Positions 18,870-29,053 of a stretch of 59,841 bases of DNA are shown in pieces; position 1 is the first letter of the stretch, and each line of letters opens with the position of its first letter. The position numbers were made by a program, and so were the translations under genes. Location of the stretch: NCBI GenBank assembly GCA_011524525.1, contig WTKE01000006.1, positions 1 to 59,841 of the forward strand, given 5' to 3'. The notes under the pieces are model-generated. The model was not told the origin of the DNA. It did not search any database and saw only the letters and a list, made by a program, of their open reading frames with translations. The stretch comes from Bacillus sp. (in: firmicutes). GTDB lineage: Bacteria > Bacillota > Bacilli > Bacillales > Cytobacillaceae.

Positions 18870-19449
18870 TATTATATGGGTTTGCTTAACCGTAATTGGA
18901 ATTGTATTTGCAATGGTTAATGGAACGATGTCTGAGGTAAACGAAGCTATATTTAGTGGAGCTAAGGAAGCAGTTACACTATGTATTGGTCTCATTAGTA
19001 TTCTGGTGTTCTGGCTTGGAATGATGAGGATAGCGGAAGATGCAGGGCTATTAAATAAATTATCAAATTTATTTAGGCCTATCGTTACGAGATTGTTTCC
19101 AGAAATACCTCATAATCATCCAGCAATGGGATATATCCTTTCAAATATGATGGCAAATATGTTTGGACTAGGAAATGCAGCTACTCCTCTTGGTATTAAA
19201 GCAATGGAAGAAATGAAAAAAATAAACGGAGGTAAAAGTGAAGCAAGCCGCTCTATGATTACATTTCTGGCCATTAATACTTCAAGTATCACGCTCATTC
19301 CAACGACAGTAATCGCTATTCGGATGAATTATAATTCAGCCTCTCCTACGGATATAGTCGGTCCAACCTTGATTGCAACTATTTGTTCCTCCATAGGTGC
19401 AATCCTCATTGATCGTTTTTATTACTACCGAAGAAGCCGTAAAGGATGA
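18862..19449 (+). CDS. spmA: Spore maturation protein A
   Basis: 195-residue membrane protein with a nucleoside-recognition (Gate) domain and about five hydrophobic segments, containing the conserved NMMANMFGLGNAATPLGIKA at about 95-114. With SpmB it is needed for full dehydration of the spore core in B. subtilis. It overlaps dacB by eight bases and spmB begins eight bases after it. Confidence 0.95.
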   Translation: MVNIIWVCLTVIGIVFAMVNGTMSEVNEAIFSGAKEAVTLCIGLISILVFWLGMMRIAEDAGLLNKLSNLFRPIVTRLFPEIPHNHPAMGYILSNMMANMFGLGNAATPLGIKAMEEMKKINGGKSEASRSMITFLAINTSSITLIPTTVIAIRMNYNSASPTDIVGPTLIATICSSIGAILIDRFYYYRRSRKG

Positions 19450-19457
19450 TGTAGAAA

Positions 19458-19991
19458 ATGGGTATCGTTACAGCTATTTCATTATGGTTTATCCCCGTAT
19501 TGATTGCTGTTATTCTCTTATATGGAACGTATAAACAAGTTCCTACATATGAAAGCTTTGTTGAAGGCGGGAAAGAAGGTATAAAGATAGCCGTCTCAAT
19601 CATTCCCTTTTTAGTTGGAATGCTTGTAGCTATTTCTGTTTTTCGTGCATCAGGTGCGTTGGAGTACTTTATGGGTTTTCTAAAACCGGTACTCGAAGCA
19701 ATCGGTGTACCTCCTGAGATAGCGCCGCTAGCCATAATCCGGCCAATCTCTGGGACCGCTGCACTGGGGATGACGAGTGATTTAATGGCACAGCATGGAC
19801 CTGACTCGTATATTGGTAGACTAGCCGCTACTTTACAAGGAAGTACGGATACTACCTTCTATGTGTTAACCGTTTACTTTGGTGCTGTTGGAATTAAAAA
19901 AATGGGGGATGCCCTAAAAGTTGGGCTTCTCGCTGATTTAGTAGGAATTATCGCTGCTATTGTGGTAGTTACAATCGTATTTGGCTATTAA
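19458..19991 (+). CDS. spmB: Spore maturation protein B
   Basis: 177-residue membrane protein of the same Gate-domain family as SpmA, with the motif IRPISGTAALGMTSDLM at about 94-110 and GSTDTTFYVLTVYFG at about 133. It acts with SpmA in core dehydration. Last gene of dacB-spmA-spmB; a strong terminator follows. Confidence 0.95.
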   Translation: MGIVTAISLWFIPVLIAVILLYGTYKQVPTYESFVEGGKEGIKIAVSIIPFLVGMLVAISVFRASGALEYFMGFLKPVLEAIGVPPEIAPLAIIRPISGTAALGMTSDLMAQHGPDSYIGRLAATLQGSTDTTFYVLTVYFGAVGIKKMGDALKVGLLADLVGIIAAIVVVTIVFGY

Positions 19992-20000
19992 TTAATAGAG

Positions 20001-20038
20001 GATACTCTTCACATTATGTGGGGAGTATCTTTTTTTTT
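20001..20038 (+). terminator. Terminator after spmB
   Basis: GATACTC (20001-20007) pairs with GAGTATC (20023-20029), with an inner CACA/TGTG pair; nine Ts follow. Confidence 0.9.
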
Positions 20039-20064
20039 ACAACTGTTATTTCGTACAGGTTACT

Positions 20065-20092
20065 TTGAAATCATGAAAATATATGTCATAAT
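20065..20092 (+). promoter_or_regulatory. Sigma-A promoter of rluB
   Basis: TTGAAA (20065-20070), 16-base spacer, CATAAT (20087-20092), about 50 bases before the rluB ATG. Confidence 0.6.
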
Positions 20093-20140
20093 GCTAGAGG
20101 AGTAAACACTACAGGAAACACACAATATGAGGTGACATAG

Positions 20141-20863
20141 ATGGAAAGATTGCAGAAAGTAATTGCACACGCAGGGATTGCGTCAAGAAGAAAAGCAGAA
20201 CAACTAATTGAAGAAGGACATGTTAGAGTGAATGGTAAGGTTGTAAAGGAGCTAGGAATAAAGGTTTCTTCCTCAGATAAAGTCGAAGTTGATGGAATTC
20301 CGCTAGAAAGAGAAGAGCCGATCTACTTTATGCTTTATAAACCTAGGGGAGTGATCTCAAGTGTTAACGATGATAAAGGGAGAAAAGTAGTAACAGATTT
20401 CTTCCCGATGATTGAACAACGAATTTATCCGGTTGGAAGATTAGATTATGATACATCTGGTTTATTAATTTTAACGAATGATGGCGAATTTGCTAATACA
20501 CTTATGCATCCAAGTAACCAAATCGACAAAGTGTATTTGGCAAAGGTAAAAGGCATTCCTACTAAAGAAGCATTGAAGGCTCTCGAAAGAGGGGTTCGTC
20601 TAGAGGATGGGAAAACCGCTCCAGCAAAAGTGAAAATGCAAACGGTCGACAAGAAAAAACAAACAGCGATTGTTGAGATTACCATTCATGAAGGAAGAAA
20701 CAGACAGGTTAGAAGAATGTTTGAAGCTGTAGGCAATCCAGTTCTCAAACTAAAAAGAGAGCGCTATGGGTTTCTAAACCTCCAAGGATTAAAAGTGGGC
20801 GATGCTCGAGAACTTTCTCCTCATGAAGTAAAACAATTACGTGCACTTGCACTAAAAAAATAA
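20141..20863 (+). CDS. rluB: 23S rRNA pseudouridine synthase B
   Basis: 240-residue RsuA-family enzyme that makes pseudouridine in 23S rRNA (position 2605 in E. coli numbering, by homology). The N-terminal S4 RNA-binding domain is at about 1-60 (RLQKVIAHAGIASRRKAEQ) and the catalytic domain contains Asp102 in PVGRLDYDTSGLL. A second motif, HEGRNRQVRRMFEA, is near residue 183. It stands before the resABCDE cluster as in B. subtilis but has its own promoter. Confidence 0.96.
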   Translation: MERLQKVIAHAGIASRRKAEQLIEEGHVRVNGKVVKELGIKVSSSDKVEVDGIPLEREEPIYFMLYKPRGVISSVNDDKGRKVVTDFFPMIEQRIYPVGRLDYDTSGLLILTNDGEFANTLMHPSNQIDKVYLAKVKGIPTKEALKALERGVRLEDGKTAPAKVKMQTVDKKKQTAIVEITIHEGRNRQVRRMFEAVGNPVLKLKRERYGFLNLQGLKVGDARELSPHEVKQLRALALKK

Positions 20864-20925
20864 AAAAAGTTCATAGAAGTGTCACAGTCTTTTGATAGCG
20901 ATAACAATATGAGTATGTTGAAAAA

Positions 20926-20934
20926 TGATATAAT
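20926..20934 (+). promoter_or_regulatory. Extended -10 promoter before resA
   Basis: TGATATAAT is an extended -10 element about 45 bases before the resA ATG; no good -35 hexamer is present, as expected for a promoter that relies on an activator such as ResD or on the TGN motif. Confidence 0.5.
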
Positions 20935-20978
20935 AAAGCAAATTGTGCAATTTTGACTGTTAATGGGGGAGGAACCAT

Positions 20979-21506
20979 ATGAAAAAGCAGAGGCTGCTAA
21001 TAAGAACGGTCATATTACTGCTTCTTGGCGCTGCGGTTGCCTATACACTATACGCCAATTTTACTAAGGATGAGGTACAAAAGGTTGAGGTAGGGAAAAA
21101 AGCACCTGACTTTGTCCTTTCCGATCTTGATGGGGAAAAACATCAGCTTTCCGATTATGAAGGAGAAGGTGTGCTGTTAAACTTTTGGGCAACTTGGTGT
21201 AAGCCTTGTGAGAAAGAAATGCCGTTTTTGAATAACCAATATCAAGCATATAAAGATCAAGGGGTACATGTGATAGCAGTAAACGTTGGGGAATCTAATG
21301 TTGCTGTTTCTGATTTTTCTAAACGATATGATTTGCAATTTCCAATTGTAACTGACAAAGACAGTCAAGTGATGACAGCTTATGGTGTAGATCCCCTTCC
21401 TATCACGTTTTTAATTGATAAACAAGGAAATGTGGTAGAGATACATAAAGGGCAGATCGTTGCAGAGGCTGATGTTACAGAGATGATGGAGAAGATAAAA
21501 CCATAG
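20979..21506 (+). CDS. resA: Thiol-disulfide oxidoreductase ResA
   Basis: 175-residue membrane-anchored thioredoxin-like protein. It reduces the haem-binding cysteines of apocytochrome c outside the membrane. N-terminal anchor at about 8-26. The active site is Cys74-Lys-Pro-Cys77 (FWATWCKPCE) with Glu80, exactly the residues used by B. subtilis ResA. First gene of resABC, which builds c-type cytochromes; resDE follow. Confidence 0.97.
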   Translation: MKKQRLLIRTVILLLLGAAVAYTLYANFTKDEVQKVEVGKKAPDFVLSDLDGEKHQLSDYEGEGVLLNFWATWCKPCEKEMPFLNNQYQAYKDQGVHVIAVNVGESNVAVSDFSKRYDLQFPIVTDKDSQVMTAYGVDPLPITFLIDKQGNVVEIHKGQIVAEADVTEMMEKIKP

Positions 21507-21525
21507 GGTATGAGGAGATTTTGCA

Positions 21526-23172
21526 ATGAATCAAGTTAAATGTGATTGTGGTCATGTTAATCCACATGGCACAATCCTCTGTGAGGCATGTGGGAAGATC
21601 ATAGAGGATGGAACTCAAATTACAGCAGAACCCGTAATAGACATGCGGTATGAAGGAAGTGCAAGAAGGTCACAAACATATAATAAGTCAATGATTGATA
21701 AAGTTTGGAACTTTTTTTCATCGGTAAAAGTAGGGGTATGGCTAATTATTGTGACACTTATTGCATCTTCGTTAGGAACCATTTTACCTCAAGAGATGTA
21801 TATACCAAACATAATGCCTGTCGCAGATTATTATGAGGATCAATACGGTTGGTTTGGCCGATTGTATTATGATCTTGGCTTCCATAATTTATATAGTTCA
21901 TGGTGGTATCTGTTATTAATTGCAGCCATTGGTGTTTCACTCGTTATCTGTAGTCTTGACCGCGTGGTGCCCTTGTATAGAGCATTAAAGAAACAAAGGG
22001 TCATTCGACATGAGAGCTTTTTGCAAAGACAAAGAATCTATGGAGTTACTGCTGGCTCGGTAAGCGATCAATCTATTGAATCAGTTAAAGAACAGTTAAA
22101 AAAGAAAAGATATAATATTCGTGAAGATAATGGAAATGTTTTAGCTGAAAAAGGTCGATTCTCTCGATGGGGTCCTTATGTCAATCACGTTGGTTTAATC
22201 ATCTTTCTCATAGGTAGTATGCTCAGATTTGTACCAGGAATGTACATAGATGAAATTCTTTGGGTACGAGAAGGGGAAACAAAAGTGATTCCCGAGACAG
22301 ATGGGCAGTATTACTTAAAGAATGTAGATTTCAAGTTAGAGGTGTATGACAAGGAAACCGATAATGAAGCTTTTGGGGATGCATTAGATAATGCAGGAAT
22401 GGTTGCAAAAAACTATCAATCTGATGTCATTCTTTATAAGACAAAGGGGAACACAGTAGCAGGTGAGGAACCTGAGCTAGAGGAAGTAGAATCTAGTAGT
22501 ATTCGAGTGAATGAACCGTTAAAGTTTGAAAAATTTGCGCTTTATCAAGTGAATTATAAACTTGATGAATTGTCTAAAATGTCATTCTTACTAACAAATA
22601 AGAGCACTGGTGAAACATTCGGTGATATTACAGTGAATCTAAATGATCCTGAAAAATCGTATGAGCTTGGTAACGGTTACTCTGTGCAACTGATGAGTTA
22701 CTTTCCTGATTTTGAATTTGGTGAAGATGGTAATCCCACTACAAAGTCCAGAGTTCCAAACAACCCAGCCTTCGTATTTAAAATGTTTTCACCAGAGAAA
22801 CCTGAGGGGGAAGTTAGTTTTGTTGCTATTCAGCAAACGATTGAACCTTTAGGTGATAATGAATATAAGATGGCGTTTAATGGAATTGAAACGAAGGATG
22901 TTACCGGACTAACCGTACGTAAAGATTTGACTCTTTGGATCATTGGATTGGGTGGGTTAATCTTCATGATTGGTGTGGTTCAGGGCGCATATTGGAACCA
23001 TCGTCGTATATGGATTCAGCGTAAAGGAGACGAGGTTTGGGTAGCAGCACATACGAACAAAAACTGGTTTGGACTGAAAAAAGAAATACAGCTGGTTTTA
23101 GCGGGAACAGAAATAAAAGAACCGTTGGACCAATTGAAGGAAAACCAGGTGGATGAGGGGGAAAAAGATTGA
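21526..23172 (+). CDS. resB: Cytochrome c biogenesis protein ResB
   Basis: 548-residue membrane protein of cytochrome c system II (CcsB/Ccs1 type), which with ResC carries haem across the membrane and attaches it. A short N-terminal four-cysteine ribbon ([18 protein letters not shown], about 5-22) comes before membrane segments at about 72-92, 128-148 and 218-238; a large external domain and a last segment at about 470-490 follow. The stop overlaps the resC start by four bases. Confidence 0.95.
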   Translation: MNQVKCDCGHVNPHGTILCEACGKIIEDGTQITAEPVIDMRYEGSARRSQTYNKSMIDKVWNFFSSVKVGVWLIIVTLIASSLGTILPQEMYIPNIMPVADYYEDQYGWFGRLYYDLGFHNLYSSWWYLLLIAAIGVSLVICSLDRVVPLYRALKKQRVIRHESFLQRQRIYGVTAGSVSDQSIESVKEQLKKKRYNIREDNGNVLAEKGRFSRWGPYVNHVGLIIFLIGSMLRFVPGMYIDEILWVREGETKVIPETDGQYYLKNVDFKLEVYDKETDNEAFGDALDNAGMVAKNYQSDVILYKTKGNTVAGEEPELEEVESSSIRVNEPLKFEKFALYQVNYKLDELSKMSFLLTNKSTGETFGDITVNLNDPEKSYELGNGYSVQLMSYFPDFEFGEDGNPTTKSRVPNNPAFVFKMFSPEKPEGEVSFVAIQQTIEPLGDNEYKMAFNGIETKDVTGLTVRKDLTLWIIGLGGLIFMIGVVQGAYWNHRRIWIQRKGDEVWVAAHTNKNWFGLKKEIQLVLAGTEIKEPLDQLKENQVDEGEKD

Positions 23173-24356
23173 TCACTCTTAGTGAAAATCTATTATATAT
23201 TGCGTTTGTACTATATTTGCTTTCTATTCCTTTTTTTGGAGGAGCGATTAAGCAAAAGAAAAACTTAGATCATCAACAAAATAGTAGCAAGTGGTCAACC
23301 ATTGGGATTATCATTTCTATTCTAGGATTTGCCGCACAGCTCGGTTTCTTTTTTACAAGATGGTCCATTGCAGGACATGCACCAGTAAGTAATCTATTTG
23401 AATTTACCACCTTTTTTGGAATGTGTTTAGTTGGTGCTTTTATCATCATCTATTTTATTTATAAGACACCTTTATTAGGATTATTTACAATGCCGATTGC
23501 CCTATTGGTAATTGCTTTTGCAAGTATGTTCCCAACAGACATTTCTCCACTAATTCCAGCTTTACAAAGTGATTGGCTTCATATTCATGTAACAACTGTG
23601 GCATTAGGTGAAGCTATATTAGCAGTTAGCTTTGGAGCCGCATTAATTTATTTAGTAAAAGTAATTGATCAAACGAAAAATAGTAAAAGTACTACCTGGT
23701 TAGAGGTAGTTATGTATGGATTAATCGCTACATTAGGATTTGTCATCGTTGTATCAGCATTTTCCTTTGCTGATTATAAAGCAGAATTTAATTGGATTGA
23801 TAAAAATGACAATGAAGCGAAAGTGGAGTATCATTTGCCAGCTCTAGTTGGTCCAAATCAAGGCGAACTTCTAACAGACGGAAAAATGGAACCATTTGTA
23901 TCAGTACCAGGCATTATCAATGCGAAAAAGCTGAATACGGTCATTTGGTCATTTGGTGCAGGTATCCTCCTATACGGTCTTTTGCGCTTAGTTTTAAGAA
24001 AAAGAATTGGGGCAGCATTGAAACCATTTACGAAAAATATTAATCTAGACTTAGTAGATGAAATCAGTTACCGTTCAGTGTTAATTGGGTTTCCAGTGTT
24101 TACATTAGGGGGACTTGTTTTTGCAATGATCTGGGCACAGATCGCTTGGACCCGTTTTTGGGGTTGGGACCCTAAAGAGGTTTGGGCACTCATCACTTGG
24201 CTTTTTTATGCAGCATTTTTACATCTACGACTATCTAAAGGATGGCATGGCGAAAAATCTGCCTGGTTAGCTGTTATTGGATTTATTATTATTATGTTTA
24301 ATTTAGTTGCTGTCAATCTTGTGATTGCAGGGCTTCATTCTTACGCAGGATCCTAA
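23169..24356 (+). CDS. resC: Cytochrome c biogenesis protein ResC
   Basis: 395-residue polytopic protein of the CcsA/CcmF family. The haem-handling tryptophan-rich motif [14 protein letters not shown] is present at about residue 335. The start is TTG at 23169 with GAGGGGG upstream, overlapping the end of resB. It forms the haem export and ligation complex with ResB. A hairpin lies between it and resD. Confidence 0.94.
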   Translation: MITLSENLLYIAFVLYLLSIPFFGGAIKQKKNLDHQQNSSKWSTIGIIISILGFAAQLGFFFTRWSIAGHAPVSNLFEFTTFFGMCLVGAFIIIYFIYKTPLLGLFTMPIALLVIAFASMFPTDISPLIPALQSDWLHIHVTTVALGEAILAVSFGAALIYLVKVIDQTKNSKSTTWLEVVMYGLIATLGFVIVVSAFSFADYKAEFNWIDKNDNEAKVEYHLPALVGPNQGELLTDGKMEPFVSVPGIINAKKLNTVIWSFGAGILLYGLLRLVLRKRIGAALKPFTKNINLDLVDEISYRSVLIGFPVFTLGGLVFAMIWAQIAWTRFWGWDPKEVWALITWLFYAAFLHLRLSKGWHGEKSAWLAVIGFIIIMFNLVAVNLVIAGLHSYAGS

Positions 24357-24372
24357 ACTAAAGAGTTCGGAT

Positions 24373-24402
24373 AGCCCTTCACTTTTCGTGAGGGCTGTTT
24401 TC
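24373..24402 (+). terminator. Hairpin between resC and resD
   Basis: AGCCCT and AGGGCT, with inner CAC/GTG, form a stem with a TTTT loop and a short T tail. It probably lowers read-through from resABC into resDE. Confidence 0.75.
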
Positions 24403-24442
24403 TAAACACACTTTGGTAATTAAAAGCTAGGGGGATTTTCAA

Positions 24443-25159
24443 ATGGAAAAGGAAGTTAAGATTCTAGTTGTAGATGATGAGGAAAGAATTCGCCGTTTAT
24501 TGAAAATGTACTTAGAGCGTGAAAATTATATGATTGATGAAGCAGAAGACGGGAATGAAGCATTGACGAAGGCGGTAAGCAATGACTATGATGTTATTCT
24601 TCTTGATTTAATGATGCCAGGTAAGGATGGTATTGAGGTTTGTCGTGAACTACGTGAAAAGAAGGCTACTCCAGTTATTATGCTTACGGCAAAAGGAGAA
24701 GAAGTGAATCGTGTCCAAGGTTTTGAAGTGGGGACAGACGACTATATTGTCAAACCATTTAGCCCAAGAGAAGTCGTATTACGAGTAAAAGCACTTCTTC
24801 GTCGTTCTTCTAGCACGAGCTATCTACACACAGAAACAACGGCTAAAGATGTGATTGTTTTCCCTCATTTAACCATTGATAATGATGCACACCGTGTTTT
24901 AGCAGATGGAAAAGAAGTGGGCCTAACACCAAAAGAATATGAGTTATTATATTTCTTAGCTAAATCCCCAGATAAGGTGTTTGATCGTGAACAATTACTT
25001 AAAGAGGTTTGGCATTATGAGTTTTTTGGAGACTTACGAACGGTTGATACCCATGTAAAACGTTTGCGAGAAAAGTTAAACAAAGTATCTGAGCAAGCGG
25101 CAAGAATGATTGTGACTGTATGGGGTGTTGGCTATAAGTTCGAAGTAGTCAATGAATAA
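24443..25159 (+). CDS. resD: Response regulator ResD
   Basis: 238-residue OmpR/PhoB-family regulator that activates anaerobic and respiratory genes including resABC in B. subtilis. The receiver domain (about 5-120) has acidic residues Asp11-Asp12, phosphoacceptor Asp55 (LLDLMMPG), the switch Thr in MLTAKG and the Lys in VKPFSP. The C-terminal winged helix is at about 140-235. Its stop overlaps the resE ATG by one base. Confidence 0.97.
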   Translation: MEKEVKILVVDDEERIRRLLKMYLERENYMIDEAEDGNEALTKAVSNDYDVILLDLMMPGKDGIEVCRELREKKATPVIMLTAKGEEVNRVQGFEVGTDDYIVKPFSPREVVLRVKALLRRSSSTSYLHTETTAKDVIVFPHLTIDNDAHRVLADGKEVGLTPKEYELLYFLAKSPDKVFDREQLLKEVWHYEFFGDLRTVDTHVKRLREKLNKVSEQAARMIVTVWGVGYKFEVVNE

Positions 25160-26931
25160 TGTTTTGGCGTAGTGTTGTAGGGAAACTATGGTTCACTATT
25201 CTCCTGCTCGTCTCATTTGTGCTTTTTATCTTAACGGTATTGTTACTTGAGTTTTTCGAGAATTATCATATAAACGAAACAGAGGGAAATTTGACCAATC
25301 TTGCTTCAAATATGGCTCATTTTGTTGAGGATCAGGAACTAGAGATTGGTTTGCAGATTTCATGGGAGCTACTAGACGATGTTACAGGGGCCATGGTGAT
25401 AAAAAATGAGGATGAATCGTTCTATTCACCAGATATCCCAGAATCCTTAGAATTGCCGGTAAGTTTCTTTTTAAAAGATACAGAGTTATCCAAAGTTTTG
25501 GAACAGCAGGAAATAGCAAAAAAAATAGTTGAGATTCCTTTTACTGAAACACAAGAAGACTCAAGTATCTTAATTATTGGGGTACCGATTGCAAATCTAG
25601 ACGGAGAAAACGGTGCGGTTTATATTTTTCAATCATTACAGGCTCTTCAAGAAACCACTGAATCAACAACGAAGTTTATTCTCTTAGCTGCTGGAATTGC
25701 GATCATATTAACTACTATCTTTGCTTTCTTCTTATTAACACGTATCACAGCTCCGCTACGAAAAATGAGGGAGGCTGTTGTTGAGGCGGCAAGAGGAAAG
25801 TTCGATACGAAGGTTCCTATTCTTACAAGGGATGAAATAGGAGAGCTAGCCACTGCTTTCAATCAGATGGGAAGGCAATTAAAGTTTAATATGAATGCCT
25901 TAAGTCAGGAAAAAGAACAATTATCTAGTATTTTAAGTAGTATGGCTGATGGAGTAATTACGTTTAATAGGGATGGAACAATATTAATTACAAACCCACC
26001 TGCTGAACGCTTTTTACAGCACTGGTATTTTACACTTGAAGGAAAATCGGTTCAGGCAGAAGCGGTTCCTCAGGATGTCATGGAGCTTTTTCAATGGGCC
26101 GTAGACATGGAACAGGAGCAAGTAGGGGAATTTTCCGTTCAAGGTCGTCATTGGGTAGTCATAGTTAGTCCTCTATATAACAATACATTCATACGTGGTG
26201 CAGTGGCTGTCGTTCGAGATATGACGGAAGAGAGACAGCTTGACAAGCTTAGGAAAGATTTTATTGCGAATGTATCACACGAACTGCGAACGCCTATTTC
26301 TATGCTTCAGGGATATAGTGAGGCCATTGTGGATGATATTGCTGAGACAACAGAGGAAAAGAAAGAAATGGCACGAGTGATTTACGATGAATCTCTAAGA
26401 ATGGGTCGTCTAGTGAACGAACTGTTAGATCTTGCCCGCATGGAGGCTGGACATATTCAATTAACTACTGATCTAGTTGAAATCGACTCCTATATTCAGC
26501 GGATCATTCGTAAGTTTCAAGGGCTTGCAAAAGAAAAGGGAATTCAGCTACTTTACGAGCATGATCTAAAATACTCTAATATTGTGATGGATCCAGACCG
26601 TATTGAGCAGGTTCTAACTAATCTTATTGATAATGCGATTCGACATACACCAGAAGGAGGAACGGTTAAGTTAATTGCAAAAATCGATGATCAAAATTTT
26701 CATGTGGAAGTAAGTGATTCGGGTTCTGGAATTTCTGAAGAAGATCTCCCGTTTGTGTTCGAGCGTTTTTATAAAGCAGATAAAGCAAGAACAAGAGGAA
26801 GATCTGGTACCGGATTAGGATTGGCAATTGCCCGGAATATTATTCAAGCCCATAAAGGCGATATTACGGTGCAAAGCAAATTAAACCATGGAACGACATT
26901 TAGCTTTCAAATTCCTCGAATAAGTGGATAA
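25159..26931 (+). CDS. resE: Sensor histidine kinase ResE
   Basis: 590-residue membrane kinase partner of ResD. Membrane segments at about 10-32 and 173-194 flank an external domain. HAMP follows at about 195-247, then a PAS domain (about 250-350), the dimerisation domain with His374 in VSHELRTP, and the HATPase domain with NLIDNAIRHTPEGG and the G boxes SGSGIS and GTGLGLAI. B. subtilis ResE is almost the same length. It responds to oxygen limitation and nitric oxide in that species. Confidence 0.97.
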   Translation: MFWRSVVGKLWFTILLLVSFVLFILTVLLLEFFENYHINETEGNLTNLASNMAHFVEDQELEIGLQISWELLDDVTGAMVIKNEDESFYSPDIPESLELPVSFFLKDTELSKVLEQQEIAKKIVEIPFTETQEDSSILIIGVPIANLDGENGAVYIFQSLQALQETTESTTKFILLAAGIAIILTTIFAFFLLTRITAPLRKMREAVVEAARGKFDTKVPILTRDEIGELATAFNQMGRQLKFNMNALSQEKEQLSSILSSMADGVITFNRDGTILITNPPAERFLQHWYFTLEGKSVQAEAVPQDVMELFQWAVDMEQEQVGEFSVQGRHWVVIVSPLYNNTFIRGAVAVVRDMTEERQLDKLRKDFIANVSHELRTPISMLQGYSEAIVDDIAETTEEKKEMARVIYDESLRMGRLVNELLDLARMEAGHIQLTTDLVEIDSYIQRIIRKFQGLAKEKGIQLLYEHDLKYSNIVMDPDRIEQVLTNLIDNAIRHTPEGGTVKLIAKIDDQNFHVEVSDSGSGISEEDLPFVFERFYKADKARTRGRSGTGLGLAIARNIIQAHKGDITVQSKLNHGTTFSFQIPRISG

Positions 26932-26996
26932 TTTGCTAAAGAATGCCGAAAATTCTTGATTCACGGGAAACATGCTTTTTTGAATAGTATGTGATG

Positions 26997-27033
26997 GGAA
27001 GGATTTAAGTAAATAAATCCTTCCTTTTTATTT
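26997..27033 (+). terminator. Terminator after resE
   Basis: GGAAGGATTTA (26997-27007) pairs with TAAATCCTTCC (27014-27024), followed by a T run. Confidence 0.92.
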
Positions 27034-27054
27034 AGATAGATCATATATTTAAAG

Positions 27055-27083
27055 TGTAACTTTTATTACATAAAGAACGACTA
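27055..27083 (+). promoter_or_regulatory. Autoregulatory sigma-X promoter
   Basis: TGTAAC (27055-27060), 17-base spacer and CGACTA (27078-27083) match the sigma-X pattern TGTAAC-N17-CGWC. Confidence 0.85.
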
Positions 27084-27109
27084 ATTAGATGAACGGGGAG
27101 GGGAACCCG

Positions 27110-27637
27110 GTGAACTCGATTTTTGACGAGTTATACGAAAAATATCATCAAGACGTATTTCAGTTTTTGTTTTATATGGTGAAGAATCGAGAGCAAGCTG
27201 AGGATCTTGCTCAAGAGGTATATATAAGAGTTTTGAAGGCGTATAAAAACTTTGAAGGAAAAAGTAGTGAAAAGACATGGCTTTTCTCTATTGCAAGAAA
27301 TGTAGCGATTGATTCATTTAGAAAACAAAAAGGATGGAAGCAAAGAATCATTGAGAAATTTGATTGGTCAACGCAGCAAGTGAAGGATATGGATCCAATT
27401 CCGGAAGAGATTGCGATGCAAAGGGAAGAATATCAGTATATTTATCAATGCTTAGATCATTGTACAATTGATCAACGTATCGTAATTATTATGAGGTATA
27501 TTCAGGAACTTTCAATTGCCGAAACCGCAGAAGCTTTGAACTGGACCGAAAGTAAAGTGAAAACTACTCAACACCGTGCGTTAAAGGTTCTGAAAAAGGA
27601 AATGCAACAACTATTAGAAAAGGAGGGGAATCGATGA
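27110..27637 (+). CDS. sigX: ECF sigma factor SigX
   Basis: 175-residue extracytoplasmic-function sigma factor controlling cell-envelope charge and antimicrobial-peptide resistance genes in B. subtilis. Region 2 runs through EDLAQEVYIRVLKAY and the region 4 helix-turn-helix through SIAETAEALNWTESKVKTTQHRA-type sequence near the end. The start is placed at the GTG 27110: GGGGAGGGG lies eight bases upstream and the N-terminus then aligns residue for residue with B. subtilis SigX. An ATG at 27089 lacks a good site. The frame overlaps rsiX by four bases. Confidence 0.95.
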   Translation: MNSIFDELYEKYHQDVFQFLFYMVKNREQAEDLAQEVYIRVLKAYKNFEGKSSEKTWLFSIARNVAIDSFRKQKGWKQRIIEKFDWSTQQVKDMDPIPEEIAMQREEYQYIYQCLDHCTIDQRIVIIMRYIQELSIAETAEALNWTESKVKTTQHRALKVLKKEMQQLLEKEGNR

Positions 27638-28821
27638 AAAAGATAAGTGATGAACAACTAGAAGAATGGTTACGCGAACTGCCAAAGCTTAAAGATCATC
27701 GTGATCCTCATGACATATACGAAAATATTTCAAAAAAGCTAGAGGAACGACCGCGGAAAACGTGGATTATTCCTTCGTTTGCAACCGCAGCAGCTGTGTT
27801 TTTAGTTGCTATTCTCTCCTTTAATTTATTTGATGGAGCAAGCTCCAACCATTCAGCAGATAAAAGCCTGAAAGAGGAAGCTGCAACTGAACAAAATACT
27901 TTGCAAAAAGAAGAAGCTAGTGTCGATAATGAAGCAAGGATGGACGTAGGTAACGAAGAAAACTCTACTGAAATGAATGATATTACATTTCAGGCGACCG
28001 AAGACTCAACAACTGCCGTATATGCTGAGGATTTAGGAGCAATGCAGGTTTTTACATTAGCTGTTCCGGACAGCGAAGGACAAAATATAATTCCTGTAAG
28101 TTTATTAGTTGAAACAACAGATTCATCGGATAAACTTAGTCAATTAGAGGAAGCAATGGTAAGCATGGACGAGGAAAAATGGGGACTATTTAATTATTAT
28201 CCATTAGAGGCGGATTTAGCAGTAGATGAAGCAAGTGGTACATTACATGTCGATGTAGCTGCAGATCATCAATATCAATTTGGAAGTGCTTCACAAGTTG
28301 TATTTGAAAATGCGATCCAACAACTGTTGAATTCTCTACAATTAAATCAAGCAATATTTACAACGAATAAGACTGAAAAAGGTATAACCTTAAGCAATGA
28401 CGTATTAACTTCTATTACCAAATCAGAACTGAAAAATCGTCCTTACTATCTTTTTAACTCAAATGAAATACCGTACCTTGTTCCATATTCAGAATCATAT
28501 TCTACAATTGAAGAAGCCTTTAATGCAATGAAAACAAGTATTGATACACATAAACTAAGAGCACCATTATTGGTTGATCAAATCCATTCAGTTGCTATAG
28601 ATGAAACCAATAAAAGTGTAAACATTACGTTAAACCAAGGGATAAACATTGAGGATACACCTGAAACCTCACAATCAATTGAAGCCATTCTTTTGACCGT
28701 AAAGAGCTTTGGGTATGAAAAAGTGAAATTTAATAATGCACCGATTGAATATGTTGGAAGGTTTTCATTAAAAGATGAAATCGAAGTACCCATTGCAGCA
28801 AACAAAAAATTTATCGACTAA
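27634..28821 (+). CDS. rsiX: Anti-sigma X factor RsiX
   Basis: 395-residue single-span membrane protein that sequesters SigX. A cytoplasmic part of about 42 residues (EEWLRELPKLKDHRDPHD) is followed by a membrane helix at about 43-65, a Glu/Asn-rich linker and a large external domain of the GerMN-like class, seen here as repeated helix-strand patterns. It overlaps sigX by four bases, the usual coupled arrangement. Identification rests on context plus topology. Confidence 0.93.
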   Translation: MKKISDEQLEEWLRELPKLKDHRDPHDIYENISKKLEERPRKTWIIPSFATAAAVFLVAILSFNLFDGASSNHSADKSLKEEAATEQNTLQKEEASVDNEARMDVGNEENSTEMNDITFQATEDSTTAVYAEDLGAMQVFTLAVPDSEGQNIIPVSLLVETTDSSDKLSQLEEAMVSMDEEKWGLFNYYPLEADLAVDEASGTLHVDVAADHQYQFGSASQVVFENAIQQLLNSLQLNQAIFTTNKTEKGITLSNDVLTSITKSELKNRPYYLFNSNEIPYLVPYSESYSTIEEAFNAMKTSIDTHKLRAPLLVDQIHSVAIDETNKSVNITLNQGINIEDTPETSQSIEAILLTVKSFGYEKVKFNNAPIEYVGRFSLKDEIEVPIAANKKFID

Positions 28822-28823
28822 AG

Positions 28824-28866
28824 ATATAGAAAAAGATCAGCAATGTTGCTGATCTTTTTCTATATT
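28824..28866 (+). terminator. Terminator after rsiX
   Basis: A near-perfect 19-20 base inverted repeat containing AAAAAGATCAGCA and its complement, with T-rich tail. Strong and symmetrical. Confidence 0.92.
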
Positions 28867-29053
28867 TTATGAATAAAAGAAAACACTTCGTCCAAATAAT
28901 AACAAATGTGTTTTTATTAATCGCTCACTTTTTAATAGTGACGATATATAAAAGGAGGCTGCTTCCTTAGTTGTACTTTTTAGATAGAGGTCATTTTTTT
29001 AGACATGCTGTCATAGAGTGAGAAAGGAGAGTACAATAACAAGGAGGAAAAAA

